Positions 19,078-28,408 are shown, counted from the first letter of the stretch. The stretch: 64,000 bases of DNA from Deltaproteobacteria bacterium (GCA_029262455.1 JAJCZJ010000088.1:396273-460272); one strand, 5' to 3'. The notes: generated from the sequence alone by a model not told the origin. Numbers and translations: made by a program.

Positions 19078-19096
19078 GTCATTTGGAGTAGCGGGC

Positions 19097-20887
19097 ATGA
19101 CGATGAAACGAAGCCTTTCGATGCTTGCGGCCGTCGCAGCTCTGAGTATGGGTTCCCTGGACAGCGCGGAAGCCGGATGTGGTTGTGATAAGGCACCGCC
19201 GGAAACATCAGCCGTGCGGCCGCATGCGACATACGCGGGTATGGAGATCGTGATCCTTCACGAGGATCTGGTTGCGGATGCCGATTATCACGTCAGATTT
19301 ATTTCCACCCAGTACGAGCAGGTCGCCACGGTTAAGGCTCAAGCTTTGCGCTTGCGCGACATCGCAGATGGAAAGAAAAGGATTCACCTACTTGCAACAT
19401 TGCCGGAATTGCCGCTGGGGCCGGCCGCGGTCGAAGTTTACGACAATAGCGGACTCCTGCTGGTGGTTCCGGACACCGACTTCACGGTGACACCGCAGCC
19501 CGTCGAAGTCTCGAAGAGCGTCGGCGAGGTCTGGATCGACGGGATGCAAGCCGCAGTCGGGCGCGATGGCACGATGTACATCGCTTTAGACCTGGGCGGA
19601 CTGGAGCGAGCGCGAGTGTTCGAAGCGCAAGGGATGGGAGTCGCGCTTACGTTCGATGCGGATGACGTCGTCTTCTACAATGTGCAGGGCTTCATGATGC
19701 AACTCTTTGATCCGTCCGGGGGCAACCCGTTCGACGTCGCCGATCCCGAAAACACACACGATAGCGACATCGTCCGGTATCGCCGACATGAGTTCAGCAC
19801 TTACGCAGACCAACACAAGAATGGCACGGCGCACCAGATCGATCCGGACAATCCGGGCTGGCATAGAAACGGCACCCCGCACATTGACCATGATCACCAG
19901 ATCCTGGCGATTGCGGCGACGCTTCGCGACGGCAGCCCGCTGGTAGCCGGGGCTACTCCCGAATTCCAATTGCGTTTGAAGACCGAGACTCTCTTCTCGC
20001 ACGGAGCTCTTGCCGATGTCGAGATCGATCTGGAGGACGACGCCCAAGCGGATAGCTACGATTCGAGTACCGGAGAGTTTGGCTTTGCTGGGCGAATTAG
20101 CAGCAACTCTGAGGTCGATATTGAGGATTACTCCCGTCTCGATGGACGCGTCCGCGGCGCCGATATCGACATCGACCCGCACGTCTCTATTACGGGGCCT
20201 GTGACCGAGACCAAAATGCAGTCTCCGATGATGCCAATCCACGTGCCGATGGCGATCGATAACTTGGGATCCATCAAGCTAAAGTCTGGAAAGACGAAAG
20301 TGGTCGCTACGGGGACTTACAAAGTGAAGGAGATTAGCCTCGAAGGCGACGCGACTCTAAATATCGCCAATAGCGAGGGGCCGGTGACTCTGTACGTGAC
20401 CGAGGAGATCGAGATCGAGGGATACTCTTCCGTAACGGCCAGCAGTGCGAATCCAGAGGACTTTGCCGTGTACGTCGTAGGCGGGGGGGAAGTCGATATC
20501 GATGAGAATGCAGTCTTCCACGGCGTGATCTACGCACCGACCTCGCATATCGAGATTGAGGACCGAGCCGAGTACTACGGTGCGATGGTCGGCAAAGACA
20601 TCAACCTGTCGGACGAGTCGCTCTTTCACTTCGACAGCAACCTTGCTGAGCCTAGCTCTGCGGTGGAAATCGATCAGGCGTCGGAGTCGTTGGTTCCACC
20701 AACCGTACCGACCTGCGTAGGTGCCTGCGGTGGCCAGGTGGCGGCCGGGTGTTGGTGTGATGCGGAATGCTCCAACTACGGAGATTGCTGCGGCGACTAC
20801 CGCGCCGTATGTGCCGCCGCCGCCGACGACGATGACGACGACGACGACGACGATGACGACGACGACGATGACGACGACGATGACTAG
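19097..20887 (+). CDS. Secreted GCGCD protein 2 with somatomedin-B-like domain and poly-Asp tail
   Basis: A 596-residue exported paralogue of the preceding gene, 19 nt downstream. Order: signal peptide ending DSAEA, mature start GCGCDKAPP, a His/Asp-rich block near residues 219-270 (RRHEF, TYADQH, GTAHQID, HIDHDH), and a repetitive acidic beta-rich region of bactofilin/adhesin-like polymer type (VDIDENAVFHGVIYAPTSHI). Then comes a Cys-rich module near residues 540-572 whose spacing (GCWCDAECSNYGDCCGDY) fits a somatomedin B domain. The protein ends in 20 consecutive aspartates. It is probably a surface or periplasmic protein binding cations. Function is unknown. Confidence 0.75.
   Translation: MTMKRSLSMLAAVAALSMGSLDSAEAGCGCDKAPPETSAVRPHATYAGMEIVILHEDLVADADYHVRFISTQYEQVATVKAQALRLRDIADGKKRIHLLATLPELPLGPAAVEVYDNSGLLLVVPDTDFTVTPQPVEVSKSVGEVWIDGMQAAVGRDGTMYIALDLGGLERARVFEAQGMGVALTFDADDVVFYNVQGFMMQLFDPSGGNPFDVADPENTHDSDIVRYRRHEFSTYADQHKNGTAHQIDPDNPGWHRNGTPHIDHDHQILAIAATLRDGSPLVAGATPEFQLRLKTETLFSHGALADVEIDLEDDAQADSYDSSTGEFGFAGRISSNSEVDIEDYSRLDGRVRGADIDIDPHVSITGPVTETKMQSPMMPIHVPMAIDNLGSIKLKSGKTKVVATGTYKVKEISLEGDATLNIANSEGPVTLYVTEEIEIEGYSSVTASSANPEDFAVYVVGGGEVDIDENAVFHGVIYAPTSHIEIEDRAEYYGAMVGKDINLSDESLFHFDSNLAEPSSAVEIDQASESLVPPTVPTCVGACGGQVAAGCWCDAECSNYGDCCGDYRAVCAAAADDDDDDDDDDDDDDDDDDDD
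20825..20884 (+). repeat. GAC/GAT run encoding 20 Asp
   Basis: Twenty codons, only GAC and GAT mixed, directly before the stop. The mixing of synonymous codons suggests selection for the acidic tail rather than simple recent slippage. Confidence 0.9.
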
Positions 20888-20913
20888 GTCCGAAGATTAG
20901 CTATTGCGAAGAG

Positions 20914-20945
20914 GCTCTGCCGTGTACACGCGGCGGGGCTTTTTT
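20914..20945 (+). terminator. Terminator after the secreted pair
   Basis: Stem GCTCTGCCG (20914-20922) and CGGCGGGGC (20931-20939), with two G-U pairs and an 8-nt loop, followed by six T. It separates the secreted pair from the convergent radical SAM gene. Confidence 0.8.
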
Positions 20946-20955
20946 CGTTGGATTC

Positions 20956-22743
20956 TTAGGATGCTTCGGAGAGGGCGTCGTGCGGAGGAGTGCCATCGCT
21001 GGCGATAGCCTGTGAGGGCCGGTCCACCGATCGCGACTCGTTCCAGAACATGACGCGGAGGAAGTCGGTCCAGGTGCGGCGTCTGATGTCACTACCTCCA
21101 ACGGTATCGGTCCATAAGCCTTTCAACTCTGCTACGAGCGAGGCGTAGCCGATACAGGTTCGCCCGATTTCGGGCAGTCGGTGACGCCAGAAGTTTGCGA
21201 CCGTCTCGATGGGCATCCCGGTGCGGCGCTCGCGACGCGCTTTCGTCCTGAAAAATCCGGACATCATGGGATGAGCGATCTCGACCCCCGAGGCGGCCTT
21301 GTACCAAAGGTACATCTGCAAGAGGGTAGTATGTTGATCGCTAGTGACTTCGGAGAGTCGCGGTCGCAGATAGTCGGGCGCATAGAATGTAGACCACGCC
21401 TCGCGATATAGGCCGAACCATTCGTCTCGCGACATGCGTGGATGGTCGACGACTGGGTGGAAAGTGTCGTAGAGGTTCCAATCCTGCTCGAGTTCGGTAC
21501 CGTCCTGCCACATCTTCAAGTGGTCGGCGGAGCCCGGCAGAGGGGTCAGCATAAAAAAGGCTGCCAGGTCCGGACGAATCACTTCCTGCAGCGCCTTCAA
21601 GTCGCCGCGGACAGAGACGACATCGTCGTGCGGAAATCCGATGATGTAGCCGACGTGGGTCAAGATTCCAGCGCGATGCCACGCGGCGACGAGATCGGCG
21701 TAGTCTTCGACGCGATTCTGACGTTTGTTGCCGTCGGCCAGACTTTCCGGATTGAGCGTCTCCATGCCGATGAAGACTTGGAAACACCCGGCGGCCCGAG
21801 CCTTCTCGATGAAGTCCGGGATGCGGTGCGACAAGGTGTCGACCTGCATCAAGAATCTTATCGCGATGCCTTCTCTCTCGCGCAGATCGATCAAGGCGTC
21901 AAAGAGATCGGGCCAGGTCTTGGTTCGCGACATGTTGTCGTCGGTGAAGAAGTAGTGCTCGGTGCCGGTGCGGCGATGATTGTCGCGGATGGCGGCGACG
22001 ATGTGGGACGGGTCTCGATGCCGCATCGTACGCCCTTGTACATTGATGATCGTGCAAAACGAGCAAGCGAACGGACATCCGCGACTGGTCTCGATAGTGC
22101 CGAAGTGGCGGTAGACGAAACGCTTCATCAGGCTGCTGTCGAGGATTGGTACGGCGGCGCGCGCGAGGTTCGGCCGTGCCGCCGAATTGTCGTAGATCGG
22201 CTGAATCTGTCCTCGTGCGACATCCGACAGAATCGCCTGCCAGGTTTCCTCCACCTCCCCGAGGGCCAATGAGATGCCTTCGTTTCGCAGCTGCACGAGA
22301 TCGTCTGGCAGTGATGGCAGCATCGCAGCTAGCCCAGAGACGTGAAATCCGCCAATCATCACATCGCAGCCGATCTCTCTGTAGCGACGGGCGAGATCGA
22401 TGGCGCGGGGAAACTGATTGGTTTGGACTCCGACCAGGGCGATCAAGACTCGGGTGCCGGGATTGCGCAGGGCCCGTCGAATCGGTCCTTCGGGGATCGA
22501 TTGGACGGTTTCATCGACCAAATGCACCTCGCCGACGGTCGGCGCGAGGAGATTCTGCTCGAGAATCTCGGCGGTGAGGGCGTGCATGCAAGCGAGCGAG
22601 TTCGTCGGTAGTACGCCGCGCCAGTGGCGTACGGGGTATCCGTCATCGTCGTACTTGGTGACGCGGACGAGGAAGATCTCGAGCTTGGTAGCACGGTCTT
22701 GCGGGAGCATCGGGGCATTTCCAACTATCGGCAGCTCTTCCAC
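20956..22743 (-). CDS. B12-binding radical SAM protein 2
   Basis: A 595-residue protein with an N-terminal cobalamin-binding-like region, a radical SAM core bearing CPFACSFCTI, and a long C-terminal extension ending in an acidic, Ser-rich tail. GFHVSG replaces a canonical B12 DxHxxG motif, so whether cobalamin binds is uncertain. It is only distantly like the radical SAM protein at 16.2 kb: similar domain order but a different C-terminal domain. Reaction and substrate are unknown. GTG at 22743 gives the longest frame; ATG at 22710 is an alternative. It is divergent from the receiver-kinase gene and convergent with the secreted pair. Confidence 0.8.
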   Translation of the reverse strand: MEELPIVGNAPMLPQDRATKLEIFLVRVTKYDDDGYPVRHWRGVLPTNSLACMHALTAEILEQNLLAPTVGEVHLVDETVQSIPEGPIRRALRNPGTRVLIALVGVQTNQFPRAIDLARRYREIGCDVMIGGFHVSGLAAMLPSLPDDLVQLRNEGISLALGEVEETWQAILSDVARGQIQPIYDNSAARPNLARAAVPILDSSLMKRFVYRHFGTIETSRGCPFACSFCTIINVQGRTMRHRDPSHIVAAIRDNHRRTGTEHYFFTDDNMSRTKTWPDLFDALIDLREREGIAIRFLMQVDTLSHRIPDFIEKARAAGCFQVFIGMETLNPESLADGNKRQNRVEDYADLVAAWHRAGILTHVGYIIGFPHDDVVSVRGDLKALQEVIRPDLAAFFMLTPLPGSADHLKMWQDGTELEQDWNLYDTFHPVVDHPRMSRDEWFGLYREAWSTFYAPDYLRPRLSEVTSDQHTTLLQMYLWYKAASGVEIAHPMMSGFFRTKARRERRTGMPIETVANFWRHRLPEIGRTCIGYASLVAELKGLWTDTVGGSDIRRRTWTDFLRVMFWNESRSVDRPSQAIASDGTPPHDALSEAS

Positions 22744-22859
22744 AGCGGAGTTTTACCACAAACCGCGGCATCGTCATCCGAATCTTTAAGGTTCTACGAC
22801 GAAGGTCGCAGCATTGTCCCAGTCATGTGGCACACTCGATACCCAAAAATGCCCCGTAG

Positions 22860-22897
22860 GTCGTACGCCGGCGCCAGAATGACACCGAAATTCATAC
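22860..22897 (+). promoter_or_regulatory. Shared element, copy C (before the receiver-kinase)
   Basis: GTCGTACG (22860-22867), 24 bp, then TCATAC (22892-22897), 88 nt before the ATG at 22986. It lies in the divergent gap with the second radical SAM gene; I found no matching copy on the opposite strand. Confidence 0.5.
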
Positions 22898-22985
22898 TCA
22901 TGCTGGATTCGTCAAGGGACAGGTCTGTCGCATGATAAGCGAGCCGTTCTTGTAATCGAACGGGTTGGGTAACCAGGAGGATTCC

Positions 22986-24152
22986 ATGGCCAGAAAACGT
23001 GAACGAATCGCCAGCAACCACACGATTCTAGTGGTTGATGATCAGGAGGAGATCTTGATTTCGGTCAAGACGCTATTGGAGCGGGAAGGGCACGATGTGT
23101 TGACGGCGCCGTCGGCTGCCGAAGCACTTGAGCTATTTCGGTGCCACGATATCCATCTGCTGCTAGTCGATTATTTCATGCCGCGGATGAATGGCGAGGA
23201 ACTGATTCGCGAAGTCCGGAACTTCGATCCATACGTCCAAATTATTCTGCAGACCGGCTATTCCGGGGAGAAGCCGGCCCGTCAGATGATGGACGAGCTC
23301 GACATTCAGGGTTACCACGACAAAGCGGAGGGGCCGGACAAGCTGCTCCTGTGGATCGATGTCGCGCTCAAAGCGCACCGGCTGGTGCGCGAGATGCGGG
23401 ACGGTGAAGTGTTGCAGCGCGAATTGGTTGCGAATGTGTCCCACGAGTTTCGCACGCCGCTCAACATCATCCTCGGATACTCTGATTTGCTGATGGAAGG
23501 CGATTTTGGAGAGCTGCCCGCAGAGGCGATCGAAGCACTCGGTCGGCTGACCGGAGCGACCAACGACCTTTCGGCTTTGGTGTCGGATCTACTGAGCTAT
23601 GCGAAGCTCGAGGCGGGCGGCACAGAAACCAACTACGAGAACGTCGAGACCCAATCGGTGGCACAAGAGCTCGAGCGGCTCGCGGGCCTGTTTCTGGAGT
23701 CCAAGCCGGTCGATTTTCGTGTCGAGTTCGAAGCCGCGCCACTGACCTTCTTCACAGATTCGGGCAAGCTTCGAGTGATTCTGCGCAATCTCGTGTCCAA
23801 CGCAGCGAAATTCACAACCTCTGGTGAGGTTGCTGTGAAAGTTGCGAAACGAGACGGGAATGTGGTTTTCGAGGTGAGTGACACGGGGCCGGGGATTCTC
23901 GACGAACACCACGACGTGATCTTCGATCCCTTTCGTCAGATCAATGGCTCGGCCACGAGACTTCATCGAGGCATCGGGCTGGGCTTGGCGCTCTCGCGCA
24001 AGCTGGCGCACTTGCTCTCGGCGGATATCAAAGTCCAGAGTGAATACGGCAAGGGGGCTACGTTTGCGGTGACCTTGCCGTATGTCCCGGCGGTGCCGGT
24101 GGGCGGGCCGATGAGGAGGCATGGGGCGGCTATGCAGGCACACGCGGCCTGA
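22986..24152 (+). CDS. Receiver-histidine kinase hybrid
   Basis: A 388-residue soluble signalling protein with an N-terminal receiver domain (phospho-acceptor Asp62 in LLVDYFMP) followed by a HisKA domain (His153 in NVSHEFRTPL) and a HATPase domain (NLVSNAAKF, DTGPGI, GIGLGLAL). There is no membrane segment. This receiver-first order suits an intermediate in a phosphorelay. AGGAGG lies before ATG 22986. It leads a unit with lnt and a membrane kinase, under element C. A partner kinase and regulator are encoded just downstream. Confidence 0.92.
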   Translation: MARKRERIASNHTILVVDDQEEILISVKTLLEREGHDVLTAPSAAEALELFRCHDIHLLLVDYFMPRMNGEELIREVRNFDPYVQIILQTGYSGEKPARQMMDELDIQGYHDKAEGPDKLLLWIDVALKAHRLVREMRDGEVLQRELVANVSHEFRTPLNIILGYSDLLMEGDFGELPAEAIEALGRLTGATNDLSALVSDLLSYAKLEAGGTETNYENVETQSVAQELERLAGLFLESKPVDFRVEFEAAPLTFFTDSGKLRVILRNLVSNAAKFTTSGEVAVKVAKRDGNVVFEVSDTGPGILDEHHDVIFDPFRQINGSATRLHRGIGLGLALSRKLAHLLSADIKVQSEYGKGATFAVTLPYVPAVPVGGPMRRHGAAMQAHAA

Positions 24153-24173
24153 GGATTTCTGCGGGAGCTTGCC

Positions 24174-25724
24174 TTGCAATACGTTGAGTCGATAAGCGCC
24201 ATGTCGCTCCGCGGTGTGTTGTCTGCGGACAACGCGCGTCGCGTTGCTGTAGCGATGGCGGCGTTGTTGTATGCGCTCGCGTGCCCGCCGTACCAGTGGT
24301 CACCAGCCGCGTGGCTCGTACCCGGCTTGCTGTTGACGGCGATGGTTGGAGTACGACCGAGACGCGCATTTGTTCACGGTATCTTGTTTGCCCTCTTGTT
24401 TGGCTACGGGATGACCAGCTGGGCAATCGGAGCCTCGCTCGAGTACTTTGAGTTCGGGAGGCCGGCCGCATGGCTATTCGCCACGGGGGTATGGCTGGCG
24501 TGTGGTTTTCCTTATGCACTGCTCTGTGCGGCCTATGCCTGGTGCAGCAAGTTCATGCCGATCGCGGCGCGGGCTCCCCTGGCTGCTTGGTTGTGGGTCG
24601 CGGCCGAGTTGGTGCGCACGACCGCACTATCGGGTATGCCGTGGGAACTACTCGGACACACGCAATTCGAGGTCCTTTGGTTGATCCAACTGGCGGATCT
24701 GGGTGGTGTCTATGCGGTCTCCTTTATTATGGTGCTGGTCAGCGTCGGTTTCAGCGAAATGGTGCGAGCAGCGGTGCAGTCGGAAGCGATCGATCTTCGT
24801 TCGCCGGCTCTAGCTCTGAGTGCTTTGGCGGCGGTTGTCGTCTACGGCCAGGTCAGTCTAGCTCGAGCCTCGGACGACGCATCGAACGCGACGACCTCCG
24901 TGGCTGTGGTTCAAGGGAACGTGCCGAATGCGATGCGATGGGAGCAGTCCCACTTCGAAGAAGCCCTCGCGGTATACACACAGCTCTCCAGGGAAGTCGC
25001 TAGCCTCGAGCCAGATCTGGTGGTTTGGCCGGAGAACGCGGTCAGCTTTTACGTCGAACGGGAGCCTCGACTGCGCCGTGAGCTGCAGCGTTCGGCCAAG
25101 ATAGGGCGCGCCGGATTGATCTTTGGCGCTCCGCGGTTCGACGAGCAAGCCGGCGTTGCGCGCAACTCGGCGTACTGGCTTGCCGGCAGTGGCGACATTC
25201 TAGGGGTTTATGACAAACAGAAGCTCGTTCCGTTCGCAGAGTATGATCCGCTCGCCGGCAAGGTCTCTGGGGACGAGCTGGTCTATCGTGCGGGTGCAAA
25301 AGCGGCCTTGCTCGATGCCGGTGGAGAGCGGATAGGGGCGGTCATCTGCTACGAGATCATCTTTCCTGGCTTGGTCAGGGAACTGGTGACCAAAGGGGCC
25401 AGACTTCTGGTGAATCTATCAAACGATTCCTGGATGGACGTTGGCGATGGTGTGGCACCGCGCCAGCACTTGTCGATGGCTGTCTTCCGGGCAGTCGAAA
25501 CTCGCCGCTACCTGGTCCGTGCTTCGGCCGGAGGGTATTCAGGGTTCGTTAGTCCGCGTGGACGTGTTTATTCGGCGCTGCCGAACCACAGTGCGGCTAC
25601 ATCGGTTGGGAATGTCGCCTTCAGAGATGACATCACTCCCTATGTTCGGTGGGGCGATGGTTGGGCCTTCTTCGGAATCGCCGGGTCATTCGCTTCGATT
25701 GCCCGTAGTCGGAGGCGTGCGTGA
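24174..25724 (+). CDS. lnt: Apolipoprotein N-acyltransferase homologue, second complete copy
   Basis: A 516-residue Lnt homologue with about seven membrane helices and a nitrilase domain holding the whole triad: Glu287 (WPENAVSFY), Lys348 (YDKQKLVPFAE) and Cys392 (VICYEIIFPGL). It should be able to catalyse N-acylation of lipoproteins or a related acyl transfer. The TTG start has GGGAG about 6 nt upstream; ATG 24201 lacks a good ribosome site. It lies 21 nt after the receiver-kinase and its stop overlaps the next kinase gene by 4 nt (GTGA). Embedding lnt between two kinase genes is unusual and suggests a specialised role. Confidence 0.92.
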   Translation: MQYVESISAMSLRGVLSADNARRVAVAMAALLYALACPPYQWSPAAWLVPGLLLTAMVGVRPRRAFVHGILFALLFGYGMTSWAIGASLEYFEFGRPAAWLFATGVWLACGFPYALLCAAYAWCSKFMPIAARAPLAAWLWVAAELVRTTALSGMPWELLGHTQFEVLWLIQLADLGGVYAVSFIMVLVSVGFSEMVRAAVQSEAIDLRSPALALSALAAVVVYGQVSLARASDDASNATTSVAVVQGNVPNAMRWEQSHFEEALAVYTQLSREVASLEPDLVVWPENAVSFYVEREPRLRRELQRSAKIGRAGLIFGAPRFDEQAGVARNSAYWLAGSGDILGVYDKQKLVPFAEYDPLAGKVSGDELVYRAGAKAALLDAGGERIGAVICYEIIFPGLVRELVTKGARLLVNLSNDSWMDVGDGVAPRQHLSMAVFRAVETRRYLVRASAGGYSGFVSPRGRVYSALPNHSAATSVGNVAFRDDITPYVRWGDGWAFFGIAGSFASIARSRRRA

Positions 25725-28345
25725 AGACGTCGGCGGTTCGATTCTATTGTGTGGTAGGCGCCCTTTTGGCGGGTACCTTGATCACCGTCATCACGGTTAA
25801 CAGCACGCAGTGGATCGGGCGCCAGTTTCCGGGATTCCTGCTCCTGGACAATCGTGTCATAGCGTCCGTCTCGTTACCCGATTGGGGGGACAATACTCCC
25901 GTTTTCCAGCATCAGGTCGTCAAGGTCGATGGCATCAGTTTCGACAGTACCGAGGAAATCTACGGGTACCTCGGAACGCTCGTCGTCGGGGAGCACGTTC
26001 AGTACGAGTTGCGTGCCCCGGGCGGTGATCAGATGACGATCGTAAAACCGGTACGCGCGTTTGCGCTGTCGGACTACGCTTTGATCTTCGGGGCGTTTCT
26101 GCTGAACGGCTTTATCTTTCTTTTCATCGGTCTCGCGGTGGTCTACATGAGCCCGAACAGTTCAGCCGCGCGGGCTCTGCTCAGCACCTGCCTGTCCACG
26201 GGCGTCTTCGTAACGACGGCGGTCGATCTGTATGGGCCACATGTCTTCTTCCGACTTCACGCTGCGGCGGAGGCGATGGCGGCGGCGAGCTTTATTCACT
26301 TGGCTGCATCGTTTCCGACCGATCGGCTCGGACGAAATCTGTACCGCAAATTGCTGTGGGTGTACCTGCCGTTTGTTGGGCTCGCGCTGGCCTACCAAAA
26401 TTCGTTGTACGACCCCGACAGCTACACCTTCTTTCATTTGCTGGCCAGTGGCGGCTTTGGGATCTGCACGACCGGGATCGTGATCAGCATTCTCTTTGAT
26501 CTGTTTGTTACGCGCTCGGTCTTGGTTCGCCGCCGCATCGCTGTGGTCGCGCTGGGCAGCATCACGGGAGTTCTGCCGCTTACGTTAGTGTGGGCAATTT
26601 CCGGATTGGTGGGCGGGAAGATCGCCCTCAATGCCGCAGCGTTAACGGCTTTCTTCTTTCCGATGAGTATCGCGTTTGCTGTGCTCAATCGGGACTTGTT
26701 CGAGATCGATGTATTCCTACGCCGGGCACTGGCGTACGGAGCCGTGATGATCACGATCATGGTTTCCTACTTCGTAGTGCTCTACGGCTTCGAAGTGCTG
26801 ATGCCGGGCCGTGATTATCTCGGACACTCGCCGGTGCTGCTGGCTCTGCTCAACCTGGTCCTTTTGTTCGGCATGGCGCCTACACGCGACGCTGCCCAAC
26901 GGTTGATCGACCGTGTGTTCTTTCGCAAGGCCTACGAGGTCGAGGCCGGACTTGCCCTTCTCAGCGATCGGCTGGCGACCGCGCGTGAACAAGACGACGT
27001 GGAAGACTACACCCGTGCGGTCCTGGCTGAAACGGTCTGTCCCGAACGGGTGCTGCTGCTGTTCCAGAACGGATCTTCGAGAACCTTCATGTCCGCGAGT
27101 GGAGAAAGAGTCGAGGTCCCCAACGGCGTTCTCAGATTTCTGCGGTTGGGGGAGAGAGTCACGAAGTATCTCTGGGAAGATGGGAAGCCCAACACGCCAG
27201 AATCATGGTTCTGGGGCCACAACTCGCTCGAGATCTTGTTGCCGCTTCGATCGGAGACCGATCAGCTGAGGATTCTGGCCCTCGGAGCCAAGCAATCGGG
27301 CAATCCGTACAACGCCAACGACATTAGCTTCCTCGACACCGCGGCCAATCAGATTTCACTGGCCGTGGCCAACGCGATCGCCTTCGGCCAACTCGGAGAC
27401 TTGAACCATCACCTCGAAGCCTTGAACGAGAGTCTCGAAGAGCAGGTGGGGAAGCGCACAGCGGAGTTAAACGGCGCCAACGAGGAGCTGAACCGTTCGT
27501 TGGACAAGCTGCAAGGCGCGTACCGCGAGCTCGAGAAGAATCATGCGAGCTTGCTCCGTGCAGATCGACTCGCGACCCTGGGCCGTCTGACTGCGGGAAT
27601 CGCGCACGAGATCAACACGCCCCTGAGTGCCGTCCTGAACGCGCTCAAGGTGGTCTCAGATCTTGCCGATGAGTACCTCGAGTCGATTGATGACCCATCG
27701 GTTGAGAGCATGGATCACAAGCAGATTGCCGATGAAATTCGGTCTACGACCGCATCGGCTCGCGAATGGGGAGACCGCGCAGCGGCGTATGTTCGCAGCG
27801 TGAAGCAGCACGGTCGCGAATCCCGGACTGGAACGGTCGACCAGTTTTCGGTCCGTGAGGTCGTGGACAAGACGGCTGATCTCGTAGCGCACCGATTGCG
27901 CGCAGCGGCCTGCCGATTGGAGATTCAAGAAGATGTTTCCGAGATCAAGGTTTGGGGAGATCCCGGACGACTTGGTCAAGTGTTGGTCAACCTGGTCACG
28001 AATGCCATCGATGCCTACGAGGACCGGGGGATGCACGAAGGCCTCGTGCAAGTGTCCATCGGTGCGTCCGCGGAAGGCGAAACCGTGATCGAAGTCGCCG
28101 ACCACGCTGGCGGAATTCCTGAAGAAGTGCGGCCGCATATCTTTGACGAGCTCTACACGACGAAAGAACCAGGCCGCGGGACGGGCCTCGGTTTGTGGAT
28201 CTCACGCAACATCATGGAAGAAGGTTTTGGAGGAACGCTGCACGCCACTTCAGACGACGGTGTGGGAGCTCGCTTTGTCGCGGTTCTCCCCGGGCACGTC
28301 GGCGATCAAGTGCCGCGAAAAGTTGCTGCTGCGGTCGCCGCCTAA
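25721..28345 (+). CDS. ComP-like membrane sensor histidine kinase
   Basis: An 874-residue kinase. Order: TM helix (7-27), an outer PDZ-like loop (about 55-105, VVKVDGISFDSTEEIYGYLG), a block of about seven to eight membrane helices (112-390), a GAF-like domain (410-560), a coiled coil (565-620), HisKA with the phospho-His near 629 (GIAHEINTPLS), and HATPase (NLVTNAIDAYE, GTGLGLW). The N-terminal design recalls ComP-type quorum kinases, which detect signals at the membrane. GTG start overlapping the lnt stop. The convergent LuxR-type regulator just downstream is the likely partner. The ligand is unknown. Confidence 0.88.
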   Translation: MKTSAVRFYCVVGALLAGTLITVITVNSTQWIGRQFPGFLLLDNRVIASVSLPDWGDNTPVFQHQVVKVDGISFDSTEEIYGYLGTLVVGEHVQYELRAPGGDQMTIVKPVRAFALSDYALIFGAFLLNGFIFLFIGLAVVYMSPNSSAARALLSTCLSTGVFVTTAVDLYGPHVFFRLHAAAEAMAAASFIHLAASFPTDRLGRNLYRKLLWVYLPFVGLALAYQNSLYDPDSYTFFHLLASGGFGICTTGIVISILFDLFVTRSVLVRRRIAVVALGSITGVLPLTLVWAISGLVGGKIALNAAALTAFFFPMSIAFAVLNRDLFEIDVFLRRALAYGAVMITIMVSYFVVLYGFEVLMPGRDYLGHSPVLLALLNLVLLFGMAPTRDAAQRLIDRVFFRKAYEVEAGLALLSDRLATAREQDDVEDYTRAVLAETVCPERVLLLFQNGSSRTFMSASGERVEVPNGVLRFLRLGERVTKYLWEDGKPNTPESWFWGHNSLEILLPLRSETDQLRILALGAKQSGNPYNANDISFLDTAANQISLAVANAIAFGQLGDLNHHLEALNESLEEQVGKRTAELNGANEELNRSLDKLQGAYRELEKNHASLLRADRLATLGRLTAGIAHEINTPLSAVLNALKVVSDLADEYLESIDDPSVESMDHKQIADEIRSTTASAREWGDRAAAYVRSVKQHGRESRTGTVDQFSVREVVDKTADLVAHRLRAAACRLEIQEDVSEIKVWGDPGRLGQVLVNLVTNAIDAYEDRGMHEGLVQVSIGASAEGETVIEVADHAGGIPEEVRPHIFDELYTTKEPGRGTGLGLWISRNIMEEGFGGTLHATSDDGVGARFVAVLPGHVGDQVPRKVAAAVAA

Positions 28346-28408
28346 CGGGCGCTGAGGCTCGACAGTCGTTTCTGCCTAGGGGCTCTGAGTCTGTGGTCGT
28401 TGCGCGCC

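Noticed and set aside
22744..22985. A reverse-strand copy of the shared element for the second radical SAM gene
   Set aside because: A GTCGTAGA on the minus strand near 22800 has no TCATAC at the right distance.
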